Assembly: GCA_907165275.2 (NCBI GenBank)
Contig: OU015659.1
Span: 8,040,501 to 8,104,500 of the forward strand
DNA length: 64,000 nt
Direction: 5' to 3'
DNA from: Zygaena filipendulae
Taxonomy: Eukaryota; Arthropoda; Insecta; Lepidoptera; Zygaenidae
Shown here: positions 23,601 to 32,600 of the stretch, in pieces
How the letters are laid out: every line of letters begins with the position of its first letter
How positions within the stretch are numbered: position 1 is the first letter of the stretch
The notes under the pieces: generated by a model
The model's database searches: none
What the model saw: the letters and a program-made list of their open reading frames with translations, nothing else
Told to the model about the DNA's origin: nothing
Made by a program: the position numbers and the translations under genes

Positions 23601-24902
23601 GCCCAGGGCGTGATGACTGTTGCGACGGAAGTAATTAGAAGACCTAATCCAGCAGTCCATTTGCCACCGAATTTTTCAGCCAACAAACCGCCAGGCAAAT
23701 GAGTGATAACATAACCGTAGTAGAAAGCACTTAACAATAATCCTTGAGTAGCTTCGTCCCAGTCATAACGCTCGCGGATCTGAAACATTTAATACTGGCA
23801 TTTAAAATCTAACCGCGGCGCACTCAGATAGTAATAATCAAAGTCGACTCTGAGTGTGGCCGTAATTAGTTTAACATAAGCATTGAATTAAAAATGAAGT
23901 AATAAAATACTTTGTCATTCTAAAATATTTTCTAACTTTTAATAAAAATAAATAAGAGATTTCTCAACAAATTACTACATACAATTAGTTACGCTTTCAC
24001 GCCTTAACTACTCGACCGATCATTATGAAATTTGGCACACACGCTGTCAGGGGTACAGGAAGGATATAGGGTAATTTTATCTCGGAATACCCGTGGGAAA
24101 TTCAAATTTCACGCGGCTGAAACCGCTGGGAAAGCTAAGTTAGTAACAAAACATAAAAAAAAATATTAATCACATTTGTCTACCTCCATGTTTGTTGTGT
24201 TCGACGTCGATGAACTATTATCAATCACATTGTAATTTGGACACGTTTCACCAATAATGTGTTCGGACGCAGGCGCATGGAGGACCATCTGTGTGATTGT
24301 CATGCTGAGGCATACCCTCATGGTGAAGGCGTTGGCTAGAGCGAACAATCCTAGTATCCCCAGTACATATCGTTGAGGTATGAATAACACTAGAAATAAA
24401 AATAGAAAAGTAGTTAACCAAAAATTTTTTTGTTACAAGTATTGGAAAAGTGGTAATTCGTGGTTGGAAAGGTTATTGATTTAGGTAGAAGTCAAGGTTA
24501 CTATAACCATAGGTATTGTATGTCTCTTGAGAGATTTGGAATGCTCTAGTCGAGATATAATATATATAGGTACATAAGTTTTATAAGTCTTCAAAATGAA
24601 ACTGTTAAATACCTGTTAATGTTGAAATAAAGAAAATAAAATAAAAATATGATCAGGCCTTTAAACATTTTTTAGGGTTTAGGTAAGGTTATATTTCATA
24701 TTTTCAATTAACCATTGAACTTAACTATATTATAGTCAAACCATAACTATGTACCTATATAACTTGTCAAACTATATAATATAAACCATTCCATCTGATA
24801 CCTTTGGCAGCACAATTATCGTAAATAGCTGGGTAGGTAGGTATATAGTCGTAGTAGTTACTTACGTCTGTTTAGGCATAGTCTCCATCCTATTAGCGTC
24901 AT
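17400..24902 (-). CDS. SLC17-type MFS transporter, copy A (8 coding exons)
   Basis: Predicted 12-helix membrane transporter of the solute carrier 17 family (sialin / Na-phosphate cotransporter / vesicular glutamate transporter group). Join of exons on the minus strand: 24866-24902, 24184-24389, 23540-23779, 22640-22849, 21990-22157, 21506-21722, 20073-20311, 17400-17630; 515 residues. Visible family features are the first helix with the conserved Arg (FTMRVCLSM), an external loop with N-glycosylation sequons (NSS, NTT), the GYVITHLPGGLLAEKFGGKW loop, RVVEG, FGGAQIGNIAG, HDWGYFTMITDLPKY, MDIAPNYAG, and a C-terminal cytosolic tail after GEQQWWDD. All introns keep the frame, and their positions and phases match copy B. 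The substrate cannot be read from sequence; insect members are often labelled putative inorganic phosphate cotransporters. Two donors (after exons 2 and 3) are weak. Family assignment is firm; the exon model is by eye. Confidence 0.92.
17778..17900 (+). repeat. CTAGCTGT SINE, truncated beside a MITE
   Basis: Head ACTAGCTGTCCCCCACGG; signal fades shortly before the MITE at 17921. Confidence 0.65.
17921..18260 (+). mobile_element. TIR MITE family ACAACGTG, copy 1
   Basis: Terminal inverted repeats of about 28 bp beginning ACAACGTGTTAATGAATTAA, flanked by TA on both sides, as for Tc1/mariner-type elements. A GC-rich centre contains GCGCGTACGCC. Sits in the last intron of transporter A. Confidence 0.85.
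19018..19833 (-). mobile_element. 5'-truncated non-LTR retrotransposon (LINE) with A-rich tail
   Basis: Minus-strand frame from about 19830 to 19369 encodes the C-terminus of a reverse transcriptase ORF (LDYADACYLDATEELLNKLE, LKWLPIRHRRE, VALWNSLPHEIRDCRTISLF), followed by a 3' UTR and an AAATAAATAAAT tail at 19019-19046. The ALWNSLP motif is typical of CR1/Jockey-like elements. Inserted in the last intron of transporter A in the same orientation as the gene. Confidence 0.82.
20073..20311 (-). CDS. Transporter A exon 7
   Basis: Residues 360-439: helices 9-11 with INAMDIAPNYAGTCSAF, the most conserved segment of the second half, and ITPYLIGFLTPD. Acceptor gtttgcag, donor gtaagt directly after the Asp codon. 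Confidence 0.92.
21130..21272 (-). repeat. Second tRNA-like SINE
   Basis: Minus strand reads TAGTTAGCTACAGTG (A-box-like), then GGTTTCGATCCCTGC (B box), then a body with GATGCCGGCGGCACC. In intron 6 of transporter A. Does not form a complete tRNA cloverleaf by eye. Confidence 0.5.
21338..21475 (-). repeat. CTAGCTGT SINE in transporter A intron 6
   Basis: Ends GTGGGGAACAGCTAG, immediately downstream of exon 6 on the minus strand; its head is only about 30 bp from the splice donor. Confidence 0.75.
21506..21722 (-). CDS. Transporter A exon 6
   Basis: Residues 288-359 plus one base of codon 360: VGHDWGYFTMITDLPKYFSDVLKF loop, helix 8 and the basic loop CIRKKWHSITTGRKIYTTV. Donor gtaagt after a phase-1 split codon. 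Confidence 0.9.
21990..22157 (-). CDS. Transporter A exon 5
   Basis: Residues 232-287: start VLLCFSTPNTHPFISDKERD, the large central cytosolic loop joining the two six-helix halves, then PVPFKALLRSAPLWVLVFAA entering helix 7. Acceptor tttccag, donor gtaagt. Confidence 0.9.
22235..22450 (-). repeat. LINE/SINE 3'-end fragment with poly(A)
   Basis: On the minus strand a GC-richer stretch (CTGTCTAGTGCCCAGC, GACGGTGTGTTCCGGC) ends in an A-rich tail at 22241-22254. In intron 4 of transporter A. Family not identified. Confidence 0.55.
22640..22849 (-). CDS. Transporter A exon 4
   Basis: Residues 162-231: GPVTPAFVLL (helix 4 end), RWVPPSERSRFGAMIFGGAQIGNIAGPYISG (helix 5 signature) and helix 6 ending FLFW. 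Acceptor ctttcag, donor gtaaga; both phase 0. Confidence 0.92.
22909..23440 (+). repeat. Run of CTAGCTGT SINE fragments in transporter A intron 3
   Basis: Copies at 22909-23091, about 23095-23353 and 23354-23440, head to tail; the first two end at TATAATATTAGTA. Confidence 0.75.
23540..23779 (-). CDS. Transporter A exon 3
   Basis: Residues 82-161: DWDEATQGLLLSAFYYGY (helix 2), the GGLLAEKFGGKW loop between helices 2 and 3, helices 3-4 and RVVEGFGE. Acceptor tttcag; the donor reads GAG|gttcgt, a poor match to gtaagt. The parallel exon in copy B has gtaagt at the same position. Confidence 0.88.
23995..24140 (-). repeat. CTAGCTGT SINE in transporter A intron 2
   Basis: GGCTGAAACCGCTGGGAAAGCTAAG marks the degraded head. 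Confidence 0.65.
24184..24389 (-). CDS. Transporter A exon 2
   Basis: Residues 13-81: IPQRY, first membrane helix with FTMRVCLSM, then a polar luminal/extracellular loop with sequons NSS and NTT. Acceptor tttctag; donor is gtagac, weaker than consensus, placed because E-IRERYDWDE continues the family alignment. Confidence 0.82.
24866..24902 (-). CDS. Transporter A exon 1 (start codon)
   Basis: Encodes MTLIGWRLCLNR plus the first base of codon 13, followed by donor gtaagt. Chosen as the start because the split codon (phase 1) joins exon 2 to give RL-LFIPQRY, and copy B has a matching short first exon with the same GWRL motif. Cytosolic N-terminus; no signal peptide. Confidence 0.8.
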
Positions 24903-25609
24903 TTTATTTGTCACTCCCTCCAAAAATAGTTTATTTTTTCACTGTACAAAATTCAATAATATTATTATTATTTTATTTTCTAACCAATTTTAACATATTT
25001 ATCTTGATTTTTATCTATATTAACATGATTTTTTATCAATTTTTTGTTGAGTTACAACGTCACCGGGAAACTATTTTACACACTCACCTACTTCTTAGTA
25101 AATAAACTTAAGCTTTGAAAAAATACCAACATAATCTTCCTTACTTCAGATACATTGTCAATATGAAAAGATAAAACGATCTCTCGAGACTGACTTTAGA
25201 TAAAAATTGATATCTATAGTTGATTACATATTATTGTGTAACATTATGATATCAAATATTTCCCGCGTATAGTTTTGGAAATAAATGTTAAATCTAGTTA
25301 TTGTTTTTGTTTATTCTTCATCAATCTTACTTTGTTTCAGTTATTATTGTGGAATTTTAAGTTTACTAAGTAGGTGACTGTACTTGTTTAATTTTAATTA
25401 TTAATTTGCAACCTGTACTCTATATTTAGGTACCTACATCTCTGTCAATCCAATGGTTAAAGGATGAGAACGCCGCAAAGTTGCATTTTCGTACTTTTGT
25501 TTGTGAAATAAAGGATAAATTAAACAAATAAATCAATTATTTTGACTTAGTTCATAGAGGGTGTAAGTTTAAACAGGAACTAATTAAAGGAGGATATTAA
25601 GTATTCAAT

Positions 25610-25712
25610 TATCGTCTAAAATAACTAAAACGAAACATAATCATGTTCCGTTTTAGTTATTTTATTTATTTTACGTCAGCATATTTGTTGACGTAAAATA
25701 AATAAAAAATCA
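25610..25712. repeat. Two adjacent hairpins
   Basis: AAAATAACTAAAACG pairs with CGTTTTAGTTATTTT, and ATTTATTTTACGTCA with TGACGTAAAATAAAT, sharing a junction. May be a degraded foldback element in the A/B spacer. Confidence 0.65.
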
Positions 25713-27364
25713 CGACAACTGAGCGCACAAATTAGCGACGTTCTGAAGCATCATACTCTAGGGTCTGTCAGCGTTCTCTTACTTTGTACATTATTACCGC
25801 TGATGTGCGAACAAATAGAGTGTAGTGCATTTTATGATATGATTTTTTTAACTGTAAAAAGTGAAAATCTATGATGTCATCCAAAGTGGATAATTCATAG
25901 GTATAAACATCAACAGTTTTAAAAACAGTTTAAATAAAAAAATTTAATCAATAAAAAAAATACCGGAAAATAACTTTTTTTTTTCCTAATAGGCGTCTAT
26001 GGGTTTTTTCAACCACCTGCCTGAATTACAAATAGGTAATTAAATAAAGTTTCAATCGAACTCCGATATCTATCATGTATACCACTTCTTTTGATTTAAC
26101 TATGGAAGATTGCAAACCAATATCAATATCGAAGTCGATTAAATTTTTTTTAATGATTTACATATAGGTAAGCAAGTACAAGTAATTTCAAACAATAGAA
26201 AGTTAATATTCAATTCTTGCAAAATTGAATTATTTAATCTTTAAGAATTGTTCAAATTTCCTAGAATGAGGCAAATTTAAAAGTCCTGCGACTTATTCAA
26301 TGCCTGAAATGACGCATATAAGGAATGCCTTTAGCGTTATGTAATGATATGACATCGCATATTTTGTAATCTAAGAGATTTCGTCATTCAATAATAAGTG
26401 GAAATGTGACAGGTTACATCTTGAACGAAAACAAGCCATCAAAGTTACGATCACGATACCTATCCGTACAAACTATCTTCTTAAGATCTTAAAACTACTT
26501 ACTTTAGACAACGGTGGAACCTTATCATAAAGTACGTATAGTCCTACGTACCTACCGGTATTCAGAAGTTGGACGAAATTATCTAGACGTAATCGTGTCT
26601 AGCTGGGGACCTACGTTGAAGGGTTGTCACGTTTTGATTTTGTACAATCGATATTATTATTTTTACAACCTTAGGCTCGTAGTTAGCGATACAAAATATA
26701 AGGCATCGATCTACTTATTTGTGCTATAAATTTTTAAACAACTGCATGGAATGAAATATCTACTAGATAAATTCAGGAAAAAGTAAATACCTACCATCTT
26801 GTGGGTGAACATAGGGATATAAAAAAAAAATTGATGAGCTACTGAAAAAATTGATTCACTTCGCTTTCACTATTCTCTTTTTTTTTTAAGTGTTAAAAGT
26901 GGATATTCTAAAGCTTATTTCTATACAGATTTTAGGAAACAAATATCAACCGGAGAAGAATAATAATGGATAAAAATAGAGTAAAGTATAAAGAGTTGTC
27001 GATTTGTGACATTTCTAATACCCTAACCTAACTTGGCCACATAAAACCTAATAAAAAATATTTTGAAAATTCGCTGATATCACCTGGTTCTGGCTTGACG
27101 TCGATTTACGGGACAGCCTGTATACAGCAGGAAATTATGTTTAAAAGAAAAATATCTCATCTTAAATTTCCATTCTGTATAGTTATAGATTACTACTAGT
27201 TTTGTTTCTTTAATTAGCATCTACGGAAGACCAGCGTTGTCGTTCACGCCACGACACATTGGTATCATTTACTTACTGCCAAAAGTGTAACAAAAATTTG
27301 TATTATTATGATTAAATAAATGACTACATCATGAATTGATAAATTCTTAGATGTGGCCACGACA

Positions 27365-27567
27365 CATCCCTACTAATATCATAAATGCGAAAGTAACTAT
27401 GTCCGTCTGTTTGTTACGCTTTCACGTCTTAACGGCTCAACCAATCATCACGAAATTTTGCATACACGTTGTCACGGGTACAGAAGAGGACATAGGGTAC
27501 TTTTATGCCAGAACTCCCGCGGGATCTCCAAAATTAACGCGGATGAAACCGCGGGGAACAGCTAGTA
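27365..27567 (-). repeat. CTAGCTGT SINE, well preserved
   Basis: From TACTAATATCATAAATGCGA to GAAACCGCGGGGAACAGCTAG, full length. Confidence 0.8.
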
Positions 27568-27629
27568 TGAAATAAAAAGAAGTATTTTTTTCGTATAGAG
27601 TTATGAAATTATATGTATTTAGCTACGAA

Positions 27630-27800
27630 TCAGCTGTGCCCCGCAGTTTCACCCGCGTGAATTTAGAATTCCTCATAACATCAACTGACAGTCGAAGTCC
27701 GAAGATCCGTCAAAAATGGTTCAAAAGTTTCAGAGATTAGCCAAAAAAACAGACATACAGAAAAAAATTAAAATTTTTATTTCTGTTGTGTAGTTGCCGT
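27630..27800 (+). repeat. CTAGCTGT SINE, GTGAATTT subtype
   Basis: Head CAGCTGTGCCCCGCAG, then the AGTCGAAGTCCG block. Confidence 0.65.
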
Positions 27801-28029
27801 ATACTTATGCTTTCATGTTTGACGGGGGGCTGTAAGTTGTAATTGCAAACGGTCGGTTCAATTTTATTTATATGTATAGATATAGAAATAAAAAGATGTA
27901 TAAATAAGTGTGCTGTATATGTGACTGTCGCATGGTCATAATAATATGTACGAGAACTACTGCCGACAAACTGCTATGCAGTTTGGCAGACTCGTGTAAC
28001 ATGCCATGTACTTATATTTTTGGTAAATA

Positions 28030-28632
28030 AATAATAGTAGATTATACACCAAGGGGATAAAGCACTGTTTTATGTCACGGGCGCTACATTGAATCCTGAA
28101 CATAACGAAGGACTCCAAATTTAACTCCCGAGCGCAGCGAGGGTGTTATAAGTTAATTCCCGACCAAAGGGAGGGAATTAAGATTGAGTCCTGAGTGCAG
28201 TGAGGGATTCAAGCGCCCAAGAAAAAAACAGTTTTATCCCTGTGGTGTATACTCTACTTTTCTCACATAATGCGAGACAATAAAAAACCAGGCTTAGTAG
28301 ATCCTATATAGCCACTTCTTTCAGCTGGCGTGGCCTACTCGATTTGACAAACAAATGAAGTTCGTCTCACTGCGAATCTAGTGGGCCACGGCTTCGGTCT
28401 TCGAAAATCGAGTTGGCCGCGCCCGCTGAGAACACATTCTGTTTAGCGAAATGAGACGTTATGGACATAGCAATAAGAATTATGAAAGTGAAAATCACAT
28501 TATTGACCAGCGGGTTATAATGAAATTCAATAGAACATTATAACCCGGCTAAAGCCAAGAGATATAATGTCTTGCTTTCGGTAAGGTTTACATGACATAT
28601 AATTCGGTATTGTCGAGCATGTGGTGTGAAAA
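28030..28632 (+). mobile_element. 603-bp repeat element, copy 2
   Basis: Same orientation and length as copy 1 at 3811, in the spacer between the two transporters. Flanks differ between the copies, which sets the boundaries. Confidence 0.85.
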
Positions 28633-28783
28633 TAAAATAAATTAGCTAGCTAGCTATATTACGTAGCTGTATTATGCGGCTGAAGTGCCTATAGGTTCGA
28701 TGGGGTAGTAAACCTGGTAGGTAGTAAGTAGTAGGTAGGTATCAATATTTCAGGCCCACGGGGACAAGACTGAGATTATTTAT

Positions 28784-29134
28784 ACAACGTGTTAATGAAT
28801 TAACTGAAAACCTGATACACCCCATTTAAAAAAATATACAATAATATGATTAAAATATATTTTATGTCAAAAAATTTATACTTTGAAAGCTATCCCACAT
28901 TAGTTTGGAGGTGACCTATCTACGAAATTCCAAGCGCTAATCCCGCGCCTATCGGTGCGATTTTTTTGCTGCGCGCGGCGTAGGTACGCGCCACATATTG
29001 TATTATAAATAATTTAGACATGGGCTAGTAAAAATTAAAAAATATAACCTATATTAAAACATAGTGCGATCGATTCGCTAGTCGATTTTGAGCAAACTAC
29101 TTTCTAGTTTACAGTTAATTCATTAACACGTTGT
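28784..29134 (-). mobile_element. TIR MITE family ACAACGTG, copy 2
   Basis: Inverted orientation relative to copy 1; termini near-identical, TA flanks. Lies directly downstream of transporter B's polyadenylation region. Confidence 0.85.
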
Positions 29135-29215
29135 ATATGACTACTGATTACTCGATGATTTATACATAAATGAAACTGCAAGGCTATTTGTTCTTAATAT
29201 TAAATTGTATTTAAT

Positions 29216-29225
29216 TTTATTTATT
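29216..29225 (-). terminator. Candidate polyadenylation signals for transporter B
   Basis: Two overlapping AATAAA hexamers on the minus strand about 210 nt beyond the stop codon. Confidence 0.4.
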
Positions 29226-29434
29226 TACATAAGTTTAAATTTTACAAAACTAGAACTATTCGCTTACGTTCAAAATAAATTAGTTAAGTCTAACAAACAC
29301 AAAAAATTTACAGCAATCTTTTCTCATGTTTGTATCTACAATCTACATATGTAATTTACCTGCCTAAAATCATCGACTTAAATATCATTATTTTTGGTAA
29401 GGCACATGTTATTGTATAAATTGATTAATTTCTA

Positions 29435-29644
29435 TTACTTTTTGTTGTCAGTCTCTTTATTGTTTTCTGTATCTTTTTTCCTCGTCGGCAAGGGTCCGTG
29501 TTGCCAGTCGGCTGGATAGCCATGCTTTTTGACGTCATCCCACCAAAGTTGTTCACCTTTCGCGAACATGATGTAAATAACATTGGTTATAACCAATACG
29601 GCTAGACACACCCAGAATGCTGTTCTCCATTGCTTTAAGGTTGA
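29435..29644 (-). CDS. Transporter B exon 8 (C-terminus and stop)
   Basis: Residues 444-512: STLKQWRTAFWVCLAVLV helix 12, GEQLWWDDVKKHGYPADW and a tail rich in Lys, Asn and Glu, then TAA at 29435-29437. It has no ATG near its start, so ORF scans keyed on start codons skip it; it is recognised by homology to exon 8 of copy A. Acceptor ttttag. Confidence 0.9.
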   Translation of the reverse strand, partial: STLKQWRTAFWVCLAVLVITNVIYIMFAKGEQLWWDDVKKHGYPADWQHGPLPTRKKDTENNKETDNKK

Positions 29645-32600
29645 CTAAAACAAAAAAATGTACAATAGTATAATATTATTCTAACACAAAGGTACCCAAA
29701 TTTGGAAAAAAAAAACATAAGTACTAATCGCTAAAAATAACGTTGTTGTGATTAACTACGAATAAGTACGTTTACAATATGTATTTAAAAAAAACAGCAA
29801 AATGCATATCGGATCACTCACAATGAAAGAAAGACACGGAACAAGAACGTTCATCGTTAAAATTTAAAATCACTAATTTTAATATGACATAATTATTATT
29901 ATTGGAACGAAGTTCCTTATCGCGCGTTGCGAAAGGGGGCTAGACGGAAAATATTAAGACGAAAAGTTGTAACGACACTTTTTGCCATAGTAAGCTATTG
30001 TAAGCCGTGCGGCTTGCGCATGTTTCTCTGTCTGTCTCTCTCTCTCTCTCTCTTATACAAAGCAAGCCAGATATTTTCTTCGTTCCATCCGGGTGTCCCT
30101 TGACACCTCTCAAGTTTTCTATCTCATTAAAAACCATCATACTAACACTGTGTTATTTTATTCTATCACTCTGAATTTTTCAATTTTGATGATATGCACT
30201 AAATATATTGGATACCACCATGAATATATTGGCCACCAAATAAAGTTCACCAAAGCCACCAAAAAAAGCTCTGCAGGTGCGCCAGTTTCGCCTACATACA
30301 TTGCCTCTCTGGTAAGTAGGGAGGGTATATTCTTTTTATATGGTTACGATAGTCCCCAAGTAAAATGACTACGAGTTATCGACAGACGGATAGAAAAGAC
30401 ATTAATCAAAGGTTCCCATTTTCCTTTTCGCTGCGGAACCAAAAAAAATAAAAATTACTTGTGCAATATATAGTGGGATAATTTCGTATTCGAAAAAAGA
30501 TCACATATAACAACAATACAATATATACAATAGTCTGAGCTATAGTAACAATTTTAAGGGCAGACGTTCTTGAAAAAAGTAATCATAAATATGACATTAG
30601 TTTCGTATATACTTACGTCTGGAGTTAAAAGTCCAATGAGATATGGCGTTACAATTCCAGCTATGGCTGCGATCCCATTAACCATAGCCGAGGTAGTGCC
30701 AGCGTAGTTGGGCGAAATATCGAGGGCATTGATCTTCATGCCACTGTAGTATGCGCCCATGAGAGTCATCGCTATTACAAACCAGAGCACCGCGAGGGTT
30801 GTATCGCAGCCAGAGTACGAGGCCATAATTATACATATACCCGGTCCAGTAGCAGCTGAAAAATTTATATTCTCACATTGATTTATACTTTATGATAGAA
30901 ATTACTCAATACAATATATTTATAAACGAACTAAGGTAGTTATACCGATGGTGGTGTAAATTTTTCTGGCATTCTTAATACTATGATAATTCTTTTTGAC
31001 GCAGAAGTCGCACAGGAGACCGAAAAAGAACGATGCGATCCACATAGCGACATATGGAAGAGATGAAAGGAAGCCAGCTGATTTTATATTGAATTTCAAT
31101 ACGTCCGTCATGTATTTCGGCAAATCTGTGACCATCGTAAAATATCCCCAATCGTGCCCAATCTGCAATTAAATAAACATAAACAACATTAGTTCTACTA
31201 TAATTACTTTACAAATACTTGTAAACTTTTTTCTTAGACCTCTGACAAACCTTTGAGCAGTTTTTGAACACAATATTAGTTTCTTGGAAATTGCTTTATT
31301 TTTTTATTCCCTTAAAGCTTTACTTTCTATGTTTATCTAAACACCCATTATTCCTAAGAAGATAAATTTACACCAAGCGTAGGTAAGTCGCCCAGATATT
31401 ATAAATCGTCGCCACAATATAGGGTAAAACCAGGATAGTTGCCCTGGGGGTATAGTTGCCCCGATCGTAATTACTCTAGTTTCGCAGATGAATCGCGTGC
31501 TATTTTATTTATCTATCAAAAGACTTTCCAACTACTATTAAGTGGACCGCGTCTCATGTCTCTGTGCGATTGCACGGGAACGCAAGGTGCGATTAAAGAT
31601 TTTTCGGGATAGATGCCTTGTTTCCCGACGGGGCGTCTATCCTAAATGTAATTTATATGGACTAGGCAACTATCCCATATATGGGATAGATGTCACAAAA
31701 AGTAGAGGTCCGTAGAAATCGCTAATACTCTGGAAATTTCAAAGATAATGTCTTTTACATTTAATAAATTTGTAGATAAAGAACCAAAGTACTTGCCAGT
31801 TTAAAAAATAAAATATTTTGATTTATGTACCGGGATTATACTTCGAAAAGTGTGGCAACTATCCGGGTTTTACCCTACATTATATGCTTTGTCATTGAAA
31901 TAAGATCAAGGTAGCCATTGAGGTAGGCTTACTATCGCACATTTCAAGGTATCCTATTTAGAAAGAAACAGATGGTTATCATATCATCAAATTCCGATGA
32001 TCTATCTGTAGTCTAAATAATAAGGGAGACATTTTGAGAATGGTACAGAGCGATTTGATACTTACACCGGCAATGATTAGACACCAGAGTGGAACAGAAC
32101 GTAACAACGCTTTCCAAGGCACTGGGTCAAGGTTATCTTTCTTGCTGCATATCAGAGAAGCGACGTTCTCGTTCAAAAATTTCTTCTCGCTATCCGATAT
32201 GTAAGGATGGGTATTTGGAGTACTATAGCATAACACAGTCTGAAGAGAACGCAAAATATGAAAAGACTTAGTAAAAACTTCACAGTTATAAATTTAACCA
32301 TCGCAAAATACATTATATGTAATAATTATGTAATAAGTAGATCTAATAAATAAACATGTTCTGTCATGAAAACCATGGCTATGTGTATAATTACGATTAA
32401 TTTATTTAAACATTTTTATCTTCTTTTTACAAATTTAAATAGACCAGAAATGAACTAAATTAATAAAATTTGAACTAAACAACTCCGGCTACTCACCCAT
32501 AAAGCAAACCAAGCTAGACCGAAACCTCCGAAGACATAGAAAACGTCGTCCCACCTTCCTCCATGCATTATGAGACCAGAGAAATAAGATCCAGCGATAT

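Larger units (their letters stand above)
24903..28029. other. Spacer between transporters A and B (distal part)
   Basis: Should include the promoter of transporter A. I see no convincing TATA box or initiator; the sequence is AT-rich with hairpins at 25610 and SINE copies at 27365 and 27630. Confidence 0.5.
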
